Assembly: GCF_000499845.2 (NCBI RefSeq)
Contig: NC_023754.2
Location: forward strand, 25,206,611 to 25,270,610
Direction of reading: 5' to 3'
Origin: Phaseolus vulgaris
Taxonomy: Eukaryota; Streptophyta; Magnoliopsida; Fabales; Fabaceae
Length of the DNA: 64,000 nt
Positions 40,337-52,740 of the stretch are shown here, piece by piece. Every line of letters begins with the position of its first letter. Within the stretch, counting starts at the first letter, position 1. Both the position numbers and the translations under genes were made by a program. The notes below the pieces were generated by a model that was given only the letters and a program-made list of their open reading frames with translations, searched no databases and had not been told where the DNA came from.

Positions 40337-43300
40337 ATGGCATCGGCGGCTAGAGGCGCCAAGAGACGCCCCGCGATAAGTAGAAAAATGCTGATCCTCC
40401 TCTTTGCGTCCCTCTCATGCGTCGTCGTTTTACTCCTCCTTTCTCTCTTCAGATTCCACTCTCCCAAACCCTCAATTTCGGTTTCTCGCGTCTTCGATGG
40501 CCCTCCCAAGATCGCCTTCTTGTTCCTCGTTCGCCGCAACCTCCCTCTCGATTTCCTCTGGGACGCTTTCTTCCAGGTCTTGCATCTTTCTTCTTTCATT
40601 TCCTTAAAATCTGAAATTTGGGGAATGTCTGAGCGGTTTCTTTTTTTGCAGAACGGTGACGTTTCTAGATTCTCGATTTATGTTCACTCCACGCCTGGCT
40701 TTGTGTTGGATGAGTCAACCACCAGGTCGCAGTTCTTCTATGGTCGACAAATCAGTAATAGCATTCAGGTTTTTTTTTCTCTCTCTTTCGAATCGGTTCT
40801 TGAGAAAGCTATGCCACCAACTTATTCACGAAATTGCTTTCCTTTTCGAAATTGTGAGAACATTGAAATGTTGCTTCTATAGTAAGGTTTTTGCATCCTA
40901 AAAATAGGTGTAAGCGGATGCACTTTTATTTTGTCTTCTCCATCGATGGCGAATTCTTTCTATTTGGTTAAGTGGTATATTGCTTACAGGATGGAAAAAA
41001 TTGACAACATGGTCCTTTTCCATTTATGTTTTTACTTCTGTATTGGTCTAATCTGTAGCACCGAATGCCAATGGGGTGACGGTATTAATCTGTAATAATC
41101 TGATGATTTTGAGCACTGTTTTTGGTAAAGGATTTGTGCCTTTGAGAGTAAGTAAATGAAATTAAATGCACAAGTTCAAATAAGCCTTCTGGAGAAGTTA
41201 AAATCATTCTTTTCCAAAAAAAACTTATTTTAACTTGTGCATAAGTTGTTTTTAATATTAGGAGAAGTGTACTTGTCCAAACCTTATACACATTTTTTTA
41301 CAAGGATTTATGCCTTCAGTGTGATAGTGCATGCAGATATGGTTGAGCATAAAAATGTAATACTGTTATGCTATTAATATGTTGTTTTATTCTCTTATAT
41401 GAATTCAGTGTTACATATTTTAGGTTTTATGGGGAGAATCAAGTATGATTCAGGCTGAAAGGTTGTTACTGGAAGCAGCCTTAGAGGACCCTTCAAATCA
41501 AAGATTTGTTCTTCTCTCGGACAGGTTGGTATTTCCAATCTTCTTGTATTAGTACAAGTTTCATTTAGGAGTTCTTGTTCTTTCTCTGTTTCTGCTTCTT
41601 TGTTTTATTTGCCACTCCTATTTGAAGGAAGAGAGAGGTTTGGGCCTGGCATATGTTTGTGCAAACCTGGTTAAGAATCTGAGTTTTTATTTTCCATGTG
41701 CAGCTGTGTTCCTCTGTACAACTTTTCCTACGTGTACAATTATGTCATGGTTTCTCCAAGGAGTTTCGTGGACAGGTAGAAGAAGGCTTTGGTTCTTGAG
41801 GTGCTTGGCACTAATTCTTTTTCAAATGTTCAATTTTAATCCATTTAAACTTGCATTTTGTTTCATTTTTCTGAAAGGTATATGCTTTAAAGGTGGAATA
41901 AACGAGTATGTTTATATTGCAGTTTTCTTGATGTAAAGGAGGGCCGCTACAACCCAAAAATGTCATCTAAAATACCAAGAGAAAAATGGCGTAAAGGGTC
42001 CCAGGTTATTTTTCTTTTCTTTGCCATACTTCCATATTGACTAATTCGACTAATGGAGTTTATTAATGGTTTAAAATATAAAGGCAAGTTTTTCAGATCA
42101 GTTAACAAAAACTTGGTTTCTGGTTGTTGGGTTGAAAACTAAGACCATTTGATGGTGTTGTCTTCATGACCGATTGGAATCCTTGGATTGTTGAGATGAT
42201 TGGCAGAAGCTAATGGATGAAATGGACAAGGATGGCTCCAATGGAGCTATGGTTTCTTTGAAAGTGCATGAGAGGTAGGGAGGGTGATTGGTTGGGCCAT
42301 ATCACTTGGAGATGTGAAGAATCAAGGTGTTTATCCTAGAGAAGTCTAGACAAGGGAGTGAGAAGCAATTCACTCATATTAATCTTAGAAAAATGAGAGC
42401 CAAACACCTCAATATATAATGATGAGGTCCGGCCATTGTACACGGAAATGAGTGGGAAAATTCAAACCAATTAAGTTTGAAATTAGGCACCTAAATGAGC
42501 TCATAAGGCAAGCATGACAAGATGTGCTTCATGTGACTCTTTTCGGTCTAAATGACTGGCTAGGTTAATTAGGAGTTTTCTAGAAACCCTAATTTGATTT
42601 AAGAAATATTACAAGTAAAATTCCTATTCTACTTTTAGCAAGAAAATAAATTATACTCTAGAAATTCTACACTAGGTTATGACATTTTTGAACATGTATA
42701 GAAGGGGTGTCTCTGCCATCAATAGCAGAGTCCTAGTCTTCTTGAATCTTCCTTGCCATGGATTTAGTGGTTGGGCCTGAGCTTGACCTTCTTCCATCAC
42801 CATTGCTGCTCACTGATTTGCCTCTACTAAGTGCTTTCTAGTAAAGTCAAGATGCTCCACTTGCCGTGTTAAAGGGGGAAATTTTGTATTGGGTGTTTAG
42901 CCAGAGTTTAGCTGAGTTGCTTTTGTAAATATCAAATTGACATTATTTCTTACATTGAAGTTGTAGCATAAAATTTTTAACATTTGTTTCTGGAAATTAT
43001 GTCTTAATTTGAATTTATTTTGAATTTCCAGTGGATCACTGTAATTCGTAAGCATGCAGAAGTGATTGTAGACGATGATGTAATCTTTTCTGTCTTTAAG
43101 AAATATTGTAAGGTGTGTAATCGATCTCAACTTTGTTTAATTACAATTCTATTAAGATTCTCATACTACTGTATTGATTTTATTAAATTTTCTTGGCATT
43201 GTATAATGAAAGCTGTCATAGAATTCAAAATTGAATGTTTAGCATACAATACTGTACTAAATACTAACTGTAAGTCTGTACTGTGTTCATAATTTATAAA

Positions 43301-45781
43301 TACCTACCTAATTTTGTTCTAACTTGGCAGAGACGTCCACCAATTGATACAAGCAAGGGAAAGCTGAATCTGGTAAGTCTTCTGATTTTAGTTTTCTATT
43401 TTAGTGTTGTTAGTGGAAAGGCTTCATGTTATCCTAATATGTTATGCATAATAGCACAGTCTTCACTTTTGAGTGTAAATTATTAAGTTAAGACAGATTG
43501 GGTATTTTGAAGTTATGTTTATTGTGCTTATAGTTCCAAATAATTGTAACTCATTAGTAGAATCTTGGTGATCATGGTAAAACAATAGCAGGCTTAAATA
43601 ATACTGATGCAACATTATACAAAGGCTTTTGAGTGTTCAAAATCGGTTATATTTGGGACATTGCACTTTTCACGGGGCATATTTCTGACTGAGTAATGTA
43701 TTATAAACATTTAGTCCAAGCTTTAATAATTTTCTATCTCGGTAATTAGTTCCTATGTTTTGCCTTCTAGAACGTCTCATATTTGTGGCATATTCTGATT
43801 TTTGAAAACTGGACTGACTGGTATGGACGGTTGAACTAGCATGTCAGGTCATGCTTTCAGATTAACTAAGAACCGCATTACTGAAAACTGGCTTTGAAAG
43901 TAGTCTTCAAAACCTTGACTTGGAGTTAGGAAGTTTCTACAATTTACTAGTTAGTGAAATTCTTTTGTAAGGTTATATTTCAAAACCTAGGAGTTCCTAG
44001 GTTCCTGTTTACCCTTTTCCAATAGCTTGTGATATTTTTAAGCAATATCTGTTAAAGTTCTGGATGTGAGATTTAAAATTTGATCAGTGATTATTTAAGC
44101 ATTGTGGGAAATTTCTATTTAAATTTTCTCCCTCTGCCCCCATCTATTATTTTTCCTTTGGTGGTTACTGCTCTACTCCATTTAACAGCTGTTGAATGTT
44201 TCTTTTGTTCTTTTCTGTAATCTGCATTAGTATAATCTTATGTTCTTTTCTGAAATCTGCAATAGTATAATCTTATGTTCTTTTCTGTAATCTGCAATAG
44301 TATAATCTTATGTTCTTTTCTGTAATCTGCAATAGTATAATCTTACAAGGTATGCTGCTGAGACAATGTTTTTACCGTGATATTTTGTGATGCTACTCAG
44401 TACTCATTTCATAATATATTTTTCTTTTATTTCAATACTGATAATTGCTTGCTGTAAGATACTTATGATTTTGGTGCAAATGCAGAAACTTCAGAAGCAG
44501 CACAATTGTATTCCAGATGAACACTATGTGCAGACATTGCTTGCAGTAAGATACTTAGATATTTATTTCATAACCATTATCTATGTTGGTTTTGGGAATG
44601 TGTTCTTTGATTGAATTAATTCTTGCTTCTGCTTTATTCACAAATTACTTTGATTAAATGTTGTCATTGATATCCAGTAACTTTTCAAGGATTAATCTGC
44701 ATGGATATTGCTTGTAATCTTAATATGCATTATCTTCTCTTTATAGATGCATGGCCTTGAAAGCGAACTTGAACGTAGAGCAATAACCTATACCCTATGG
44801 AATCAGTCTACTACAAAAATGGAGAATAAAGGCTGGCATCCTGTTACTTTCAGCTATTCAAATGCCGGTCCTCAAAGGATAAAGGAAATAAAGGTTTTCT
44901 TCTATTGTTTGATACTTTACTTATGCATAGATTTAGGCCATTTATGAAGTAGAAAGGTTCAATCTTTAGGTTTTTCCTTCCGGGGGGGAAGAGGGGCTAT
45001 TGATACAAAAAAGGAGAGGAGGACTCAGTTAATGAAATCTTAATGTCTTCTGTTGTCCTGGCACAAACTGTGGATTGAAATTTAGATGGTCGAGAGCAAG
45101 ACTCTTGAAATTAGTGCTGGTAATGGTTAATTATGGTGCAATTCATATTAGGTCAATAGTGAAACTGCCACCTTTCTCATGACAAGACTGAAGTGCTTGG
45201 TTTCTTAGGTTGAAAGCCAGTAATGATTTTGTTTGAGGACTTGAATAACCTAATCAACGTACCCAGGTGTCTGAGGATCTTTGTTTCCCGATGGTATGGG
45301 CCCATATGCAAGGAGTTATTTATGGATTCAATCAAACCCATAATGAACTAATCACCAAGGCTCAACTTTAACGTTGTGTCATGGCTCACCCTCTCTATTT
45401 GAAGACTTGAATAAAGCTCATAAATGAAAATGATTGTCGTTTCTTTTACTACTGTTTTGGCAACTGATCCCAATTCCTCTATTTTGTGTTGTGCTGGAAG
45501 GTAGATTTTGTCGCTTTTGTTTTTGCTGAGGTAGTTATTACAAATTAGTACATGTTTTAATGCAACTATTTTCTTCGCCTGATATCCTTTTTTTTAAACA
45601 GGGCATCAATCATGTTTACTATGAGACTGAGTACAGGATAGAATGGTGTCATAGCAATTCCACTTCCGTTCCATGTTTTTTGTTTGCTAGGAAATTCTCT
45701 CAGGGAGCTGCTATGCGCTTGCTGAGCCAGGAAGTTGTTAACCACTTTGAAGTTTCTGCACTGTTAGCCACTCCCGCATGA
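40337..45781 (+). CDS. Core-2/I-branching beta-1,6-N-acetylglucosaminyltransferase-like protein (GT14, DUF266)
   Basis: Ten exons in phase: 40337-40576, 40652-40768, 41424-41524, 41704-41775, 41923-42004, 43032-43112, 43331-43372, 44486-44545, 44747-44893 and 45602-45781, giving 373 residues. It is a type II protein: a short basic cytosolic head (RGAKRRPAISRK), then a membrane anchor (MLILLFASLSCVVVLLLLSLF). The GT14 domain shows PPKIAFLFLVRRNLPLDFLW, FSIYVHSTPG, VLWGESSMIQAERLLLEAAL, FVLLSDSCVPLYNFSYVYNY, DDVIFSVF, CIPDEHYVQTLL and CFLFARKFS, with the aspartate-rich LLSDSCVPL and DEHY motifs of the family. Plant members (BC10-like) sit in the Golgi and affect cell-wall polysaccharides or arabinogalactan proteins; donor and acceptor are not established. 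The start was chosen at GGAATGGCA, giving the anchor its normal position. Intron 5 contains transposon debris and intron 7 a minisatellite. Confidence 0.93.
42100..42880 (-). mobile_element. Probable Ty3/gypsy remnant (pol end plus LTR debris) in GT14 intron 5
   Basis: On the minus strand near 42780-42690 a short frame reads GPTTKSMARKIQED, which resembles the GPMTRARAK(K/R)-type C-terminus of plant gypsy polyproteins. It is followed by non-coding sequence starting near TGTCATAACCTAG that could be LTR. The borders are uncertain and no target duplication was found. The whole is compatible with an old, 5'-truncated insertion that is spliced out with the intron. Confidence 0.35.
44207..44345 (+). 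repeat. Minisatellite, four copies of a 35-bp unit, in GT14 intron 7
   Basis: The unit begins GTTCTTTTCTGTAATCTGCA. Copies start at 44207, 44242, 44277 and 44312, each exactly 35 bp apart, with one or two substitutions. Confidence 0.9.
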
Positions 45782-48116
45782 CTTAGCCTATACTGACTAT
45801 GGACTGACCCACTGAGATATATACTTCGGATGTCAAATGGTTCAATCGGATACTCCACGTAAACAAATTTTGATGGGATTCCACAAACAGATTTTGAAGA
45901 CAAATGGTGGCTACGGATAATTAATGGAGATGGTAAAGTAGCTGCGGATTATGAGCTCTGATGACACCATTTTATCTGGCTTATTGAGAGGTCTTATACA
46001 TTATACCACAGTTTTAAAATGATAATCACACGAACTAGTAAGTTATTATAATATAAAAAGGATAGTTTTTCAGTAACATCTGGAAATTTTTTATTTTGGA
46101 TTGTTGGAGTTCCATGCAGATTGAGATTAAGGCCATCTCCCTCCCTCTCCTTATCCCTCAAATTTTGAGAGAGGAGCTGTGGAAGGCCTTGCTGGTGGTG
46201 ACGTGTTTGCCAAGGCATAAGAATGGGAATTTTCGTTCTGAATTGTGGGGAGGTGGTATCCGGTACGGTATATGAAATCTTTTTTCATCCTCGATTACTG
46301 TTTCTATATTTCTTGGAAATCATGTTTTCTGAAAAAATGTCATAAATATATTTGATATTTTAAAATGTTTTGTAGAATTTTCAGACAATTATAAAACACC
46401 TTATTTTCTTCATGAGAAATTTTAGATTCTCATCCCCTATCAGGTGAGTTTTAGAAGGAATCTTGATTTAAAAACGAATTTTAGAAATCTCAGATTTTTG
46501 GAAAACTTAATAGAATTCTTCTTTAGACAATACCATTGTAATGGTATGGGTCAAAATCTAAAGGAAGATTACAGATAAAAGTTCGAAATCATATTATTCG
46601 TTGGATTTGTCAAAAAAATGAGTCATTTTACCAGAATGTAATATTCTAAATAGTAAGACACAAATCTAATCTCATAAGATTTTGAGTTGTGGATAATGTT
46701 ATGATCTTTTTTATACATGTTTCGGTAGTATTGAATCTTCTAAAAAATTCAATATATTATTCAAGAATACTACGTGTTGATATATATTAATCATATAATT
46801 AAAGTATACCTATAACTAATGCAAATATAATATTACAGATCACGATTTATTGAGTTAAAATAAACTGTATTATTGATAAATAATTAATTCAGAATATAGT
46901 TTTTAAACCTTGCATAACCTAAATCTATTCTAGAAATGCACAGAATTTAAATTTGTTAAAAACTAACAAGTGACACAAATTAAGAACTCTCAAAAGAACA
47001 TATATCAACATTAAATTACAATTTGAAGATCAAAATAATTAATTATTATTGAATTAAATTATAGATATTTTAGAGACTTAAAAAAGTATTGATATTTAAA
47101 ATAATTTTTATTATTAATAAAAATTTATGAAGTAATTTTTAAATTGGTATCTTTATCAAAGTTTTATCTACTAATATTTTAGATTTTATATTAGTTCTAA
47201 AAGATTATTACATTAATCTTTTTAAAGATTAATTGAATTAAAAAATTATTTATCAAAATTTTATCTATTAATTGAATTAAAAAATTATTTAAAAAATTAT
47301 TTGAGACTAATATAGAATATAAAATATTAGTAGTTAAAATTTTTAATTTAAAAATTTTATAATTTTTTATTAATAATAGAAACTACTTTAGATATTAATA
47401 ATTTTTTAATTTTTAAAATAATATTTAATTTAATTAATATAGTAACTAATTATTTTTTGTTTATGTGAAATAATTTTTAAAAATTTAAAATAATATTTAA
47501 TTTAATTAACATAGTAACTAATTATTATTTTTATGTGAAATATCCAAGAAATACAAAACCTACTTGATAACCTAATATATTAATATTTTCATTATATTTT
47601 TTTTAATTTTCAATTTAAAGTATTAATACATCATTATATTATTATGATGAGATATCTCAAGTGAGTTTTTTTTTAGATATCAATGTATATTATTTTAAAG
47701 ATGAATCATGTGTGATGTCTAAAAGGATACCTTTTTTAAGATAATTCTCCACATTAAAAAAATATCACATAACTTAGACATTTTATTTCAATCCACCTAA
47801 ACATTTCTTAAAGAGGCGTATTTTTTTTTTCAAGTTGTTTTTTTACCTTTAAAGAGGAATATAACACTATATTTTGAAGGTAATACAAGACAAGTGATAT
47901 AATATTTTATTTTAATATCACAAGTCTACTGCTCACAGCAAAATGAGTAGTTAGAATACTAACTTGAGAAATATATGGCTCAGTCTAGTGCAAATTTAAA
48001 ATCAAAAGTATCCTTGTGCATTTATTTTTCATTAAATAATATATCAAGTAACCACAGTAATAGAAAAAGAATAGAAGAATGAAGGACCTACTATGAAACT
48101 AAATTCTCTAACCTAA
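45782..48116. other. Convergent intergenic region between GT14 and the first DUF1068 gene
   Basis: The first 500 bp should be the glycosyltransferase 3' untranslated region. The rest is AT-rich, with repeated AAAATTATTT-type words near 47040-47530 and no recognisable gene. Confidence 0.5.
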
Positions 48117-50017
48117 TTAAGAACTTGCAGCTTTCTTTGAAGCATCTTTATTCCATCCTCTTTGGCGAGCTCTGACCTCCCACAAAGCAGTTTCTTTCAA
48201 CTGATTTTCAAGTGCTGTCTCGGCTCTTTCCCTTGCCTGCTCACAAGTTTCCATCCCTGAATTGCACTTGTCAGCCTCCTTTTGGTATTGAGATGCTATT
48301 TTTTTAGCCTCTAAAAGTTTTGTATCTGCCTTTCTTTGTTTTTCCTCAGCTTCAACTTCCCTTTTCTTTACTTCTTCTGCTAAACGCTTTGAAAAACTTA
48401 CCACCACCTCTTCAGTCACCTCTTGGTCATGCCTCATGCAATCTACAACATACATATGCTAAATATATAAAATATGAGATTGGCTAGGATCAAAAGTTCC
48501 AGAATTTGGATTCATTATAACTAGCCACGCCTTTGGGAAGTTTTATCCTCCACAAAAATGTGTTGGTGTCCCCTATATCAAACTAAAATGCTAACACCAT
48601 TTTTCACTTTTAACTGCATGAACATAGTCAATTATAACATATTATTGTCACAGGGGGGCCTTGGATGCACCTGAAATGTCTTTTTTTTCACTCATAATGC
48701 CACTTTATACAACTTTCATGCACCTTTTTCTCTTATGTGTGGACAAAGTTAGTTTTTGGCAACCAAGTAGGCTCTTGGTTTGCAATTGTTGTTTGGTTGG
48801 ACTAGTGTTTGCATTTTTGTCGTGAAAAAGTGTTTTGATTTGGTACCACTAAAAGTAAGAACTTATACTTGGGTTGAAATAATTTAATCTAGATTAGAAA
48901 TTAAATACAGAGAGGAACAATGGGGGCATTTTCACACTGTGACTACCATTGTTCCAAAGCTAACCCTCTAAATTAGTGTGCAAGATTAATTACTTGATGT
49001 AAAATCCAGTGTTAACTATTTTAGGAGTGCGTGTGGATGCAAAACGTGGGGATCAAAAACCTCTCCCGAATTTTTTCTTTCAGAGGAAACTGCAAGTTAG
49101 TAATTTCCCTATCTTTATCAAGTCTCCAGAATAAAAAGAAAGGCTTGACCCCCAAAATGCATCATCATCCTACATGAGATACTTAAACCAAGGCGTATAT
49201 ATAATCATGAGATCTTGTACTTGTGACCTTTATTTAATGTACTAAAGGGGAGGAACTAACCTATAATGGAATTATTGGTCAATCATGCAGGAACAAGCTG
49301 ATACACCATGTTAGTAATCAACAATCAATATCAGAGCACAAGAAACACGTCTACATTACATGGCCAAAGATTGTTATTAATAAAGTTAGTATTTGATCAC
49401 ACTATTTGATTGGCCAATCATTTAATCAATACTACCCGGCTTTCAATTTATGAGAATATATGTACAGCAAACAATTCATCTCCCGTAATCAGAATGAATG
49501 TAAATCATGAAGCACCTAATGCTTCGCATAACAATATTTGATCACATGGTGTTTCAATTTTTACTCTGTAAAGGAAACTAAAAAGAAAGGAGAAAAACTC
49601 TTCCTATTTCTAGATTAAATCTATACAAGCAAGTGTAACAACACATGATTAGGTGTGTGTTTAGTTTTTCATTGAATAAATTATTTAAAGAGTATAATAA
49701 CATACTTTCTGATGGATAACCAAATATATCCTAACCTAAGTATCCTAATAGCCCAATATGAGCAACAAGTGGAGCAGTTTTTGTACATATTTTGAATCAA
49801 ACATCATGATGACTAAGAAAGAAAAGTGAATACCTTCTGGAAGAGAAATAAGAGGTTGAAGAGAGCAATCACATTGACAAGGAGGACAAGGAGAAGAGGT
49901 GGCATTAAGGGTTTCATTGAGATGCCAATACAAGGGTCGTCCTGCAATGTAAGCGATGAGAAAGAGTCCCAGAATCCATATCACCAATCTGAAGGCTTTT
50001 TCTTGCCTCCTATTCAT
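48117..50017 (-). CDS. DUF1068 (ELMO/NKS1-type) membrane protein, tandem copy 1
   Basis: Two exons, 50017-49834 and 48442-48117, join in phase to give 169 residues. Exon 1 encodes an uncleaved membrane anchor (FRLVIWILGLFLIAYIAGRP), LYWHLNETLNATSSP with two N-glycosylation sites, and the family motif CPPCQCDC. Exon 2 is a charged coiled coil rich in Lys/Glu with ASQYQKEADKCNSGMETC and EQARERAETAL, ending near RQRGW. These are DUF1068 signatures. Arabidopsis members (ELMO1/2, NKS1) are Golgi proteins reported to support pectin synthesis and Golgi structure. The start is the ATG in AAAATGAATAGG; the frame upstream is open but has no ATG. It is paired with 52993-55112. Confidence 0.9.
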
Positions 50018-52740
50018 TTTTGCAAATTGCAATTACGTGATACTAAGCTGCAAAAAAAAGTTAATCTTAACTGCGAATAATAACTTATCTGTTTAAAGGT
50101 TTGGTTTCAAAGATTCGTGTATACATGAAACTGCACCCTCATATTTATGTGTTTCTTCTATCTTATTCCATACACACACCTTCTCTTCTTATTTCCTTTT
50201 TCTTTTTATTCACCAATAGTCAATTTAACCTAGTTTTATTATCTCGTTTACATATTCCAATCTTGTAATACTGTATACCTCAAGTGTGAAGTAGCACTTA
50301 TATGTTATATACTATCATATCTTTTAAAATACACTGTTTAAGACAACAAATATTTAAAATTGAGATACTCATACAACAACAATTATATATGTAATTTTGT
50401 GTTTATCTCTTTGTTGATAAAAAAAATCCTCTTAAATAGGCAAACCAACGCAAAAGCATGTACTTCTGAATGGATATTTTTTTCTGTTGTTTTACGGTTT
50501 TATGTATATTTATTATATTAAATTTTTCTGTCATAAAATTTGCCATTCGTTGATGTACATGACCGATTAAATTCTTATATTTCTAGATTCTTCATTTGTA
50601 TCTGCTAGCAACATTGTATAGTACCTTTCATTCTCATCACAGAATCTTCATTACCAACACAAAATATTGAGTTTCATTTGCTGAAACATTCTCTGAAATT
50701 TTGTTCATAATCTCACCAGGTTAGTTTTCTTTATTTTTCTCCCTATATTATATCCATAATTCCAAAAGCCTCTATTACTTTGTGTATATAGTTTGCCACT
50801 TAATATTGAAAAGATTTGAAGAAGTCTGAATTCTCATAAACCTTGCTTATCTGCACTTTTGTCTACTATCTTTACGTCAAGACAGTTGAAATTTCAGTTT
50901 GAATTTTTTTTTCTTAACTTTTGGTTTTTATTTTATAGCCTTTTGAAAAGATGTTATGGTTCAATCATGTCATTATACTATGTTTGGATTTGAGAAGAAA
51001 TTTAAGATAATAGATTTGGAGTGATTTGAGAGGAAAGTGAAATTGTTTGAGTTTTGATATATTAGATTAGATTTATGAAGAAAGTTTATTAAGGTCTCTG
51101 TGTGAAAGTTTGTAAGTGATTTAACAAATATAATAAATTTAAAATAATTTAATATAAATTTTAAAAATTAAAATAATTTTAAAATTTTTCATAGTCTATT
51201 TTTTAAAAAAAGTAATTTTTAATTAAAATAGTAATGAATATTTTAAATAAATAATGTTTTTAAAATTTGAAAAATTTAATTTTTAATTTTCATTATTTTC
51301 CACTTAAATTTTAATCAATATATTAGTTTTAGATCAAATACGAGAGCTACTATCACTTTGTATAAAAGAAATATAAAATATAAATGTTATTTTATTGAAA
51401 CTATAAGAGACAAAAATTAAAGAAGATATAACTGTGATTTTGTTAAAAATCTCAGAAAAATATATGTTTATTTTAAAATTAAAAAAATATAAGTATTATT
51501 TAATATAATTTCAGGAGAGTTAAACGTAATTTTTGCTATAATAGGATTATATTTGTTTTTATCAATCTAAACAAACTAGTTTAGACTGGATTTTGCAATA
51601 AATTTAAACCACTCCAACTTAGAAATGCATTAACTAATAATATACTTTATTTCTATGTACTATTTCATAATCCCTCTTTTTTTCCTCTTTATTTTCATTC
51701 CAAAAGTATTTCCAGAAAATATGGTCTCAAGTTTCAACCGTGAAGTGTTCAACGAGAAGCGCTTGTGGGATGAGTTTGTAGGCATGTATGCTTTATCCAA
51801 AAATTTGATTAGATCAATTTTATGAACTTAAATTTACTCAATACACCAGATTAAAGTAATTTGATGCATTAACACCATATATTAATCATATAATTAAAGT
51901 ATGTATATAACTAATGTATATTTCCATATGAATGGTATTAATATAAATATAATATTATGTTACAGAGTATTATTTATTGAGTTAAAAAAATGTATTATTA
52001 TAATAAATAAGTAACTAAGTATATACTTTTTATACAATGTATAACCTAAATCTATTCTAGAAATGCACAAAATCTAAAGTCGTTAAAAATCTCTTCAACA
52101 CAAAAGTAATTAGTGGGACAGATTTCTCTTCCAACTAAATATTATTAAAATTAATTATTAAGTATGTATTTTTTTTTTTGGATGATATCAAAGTATCATT
52201 TTTTTTTATAGAAGAACCATGTTTAATGCTTAAAAATATCCTTTTTCTTAAAGATTAATTCTACTATGTAAAAAACATCACATAACTTACGCATTATTTT
52301 AATTCACGTACAATTAAAATTTTTAAAGACGAAAACTTGATAGAAGTTTTGATTTTTCAAATTGCTTCACCTTTAAAAATAAAGATAACTCTATCTTTTT
52401 AAGTTCATGATGGAGTATTTTTTTTTTTCCAACTTGGTTTACCTTTAAAGGGGAATAACTTTATCTTTTCTAGTTCATGAAGGTTTGCAATTTGTGTTTG
52501 GTTATCCGTCTCATACTAAATGACAAACAACCCTTTTGAAGTAAGGATGAAACTTCTGCACTTTTTCACATTTGACATATAAAAATGTAACTCCCAATGA
52601 AACACACATGTCAGCCAACTTTCTTCAAACACAAGACAACAAACAAATTGTTTGTTATATATTTCAGGTTTTAATTAGCCACTGTTAAGGTTCAACACTA
52701 CCTAATATCAGGTAAATAGTCACATTATTTACACAGTGAT
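50018..52740. other. Spacer between the two DUF1068 copies
   Basis: It should include the promoter of copy 1 and the 3' end of copy 2. Apart from the leader-like repeat at 50545-50985 it is AT-rich. A small frame near 51721 (MVSSFNREVFNEKRLWDEFV) follows an acceptor-like TTTCCAG and is slightly less AT-biased, but it was not recognised. Confidence 0.45.
50545..50985 (+). repeat. Stray copy of the JmjC gene's 5' leader segment
   Basis: It is similar to 30310-30715 in the same orientation, including the donor-like CCAGGTTAGTTTTCTTT. It differs by substitutions and an extra stretch of about 85 bp (near 50834-50920). No demethylase exons follow it. Confidence 0.6.
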
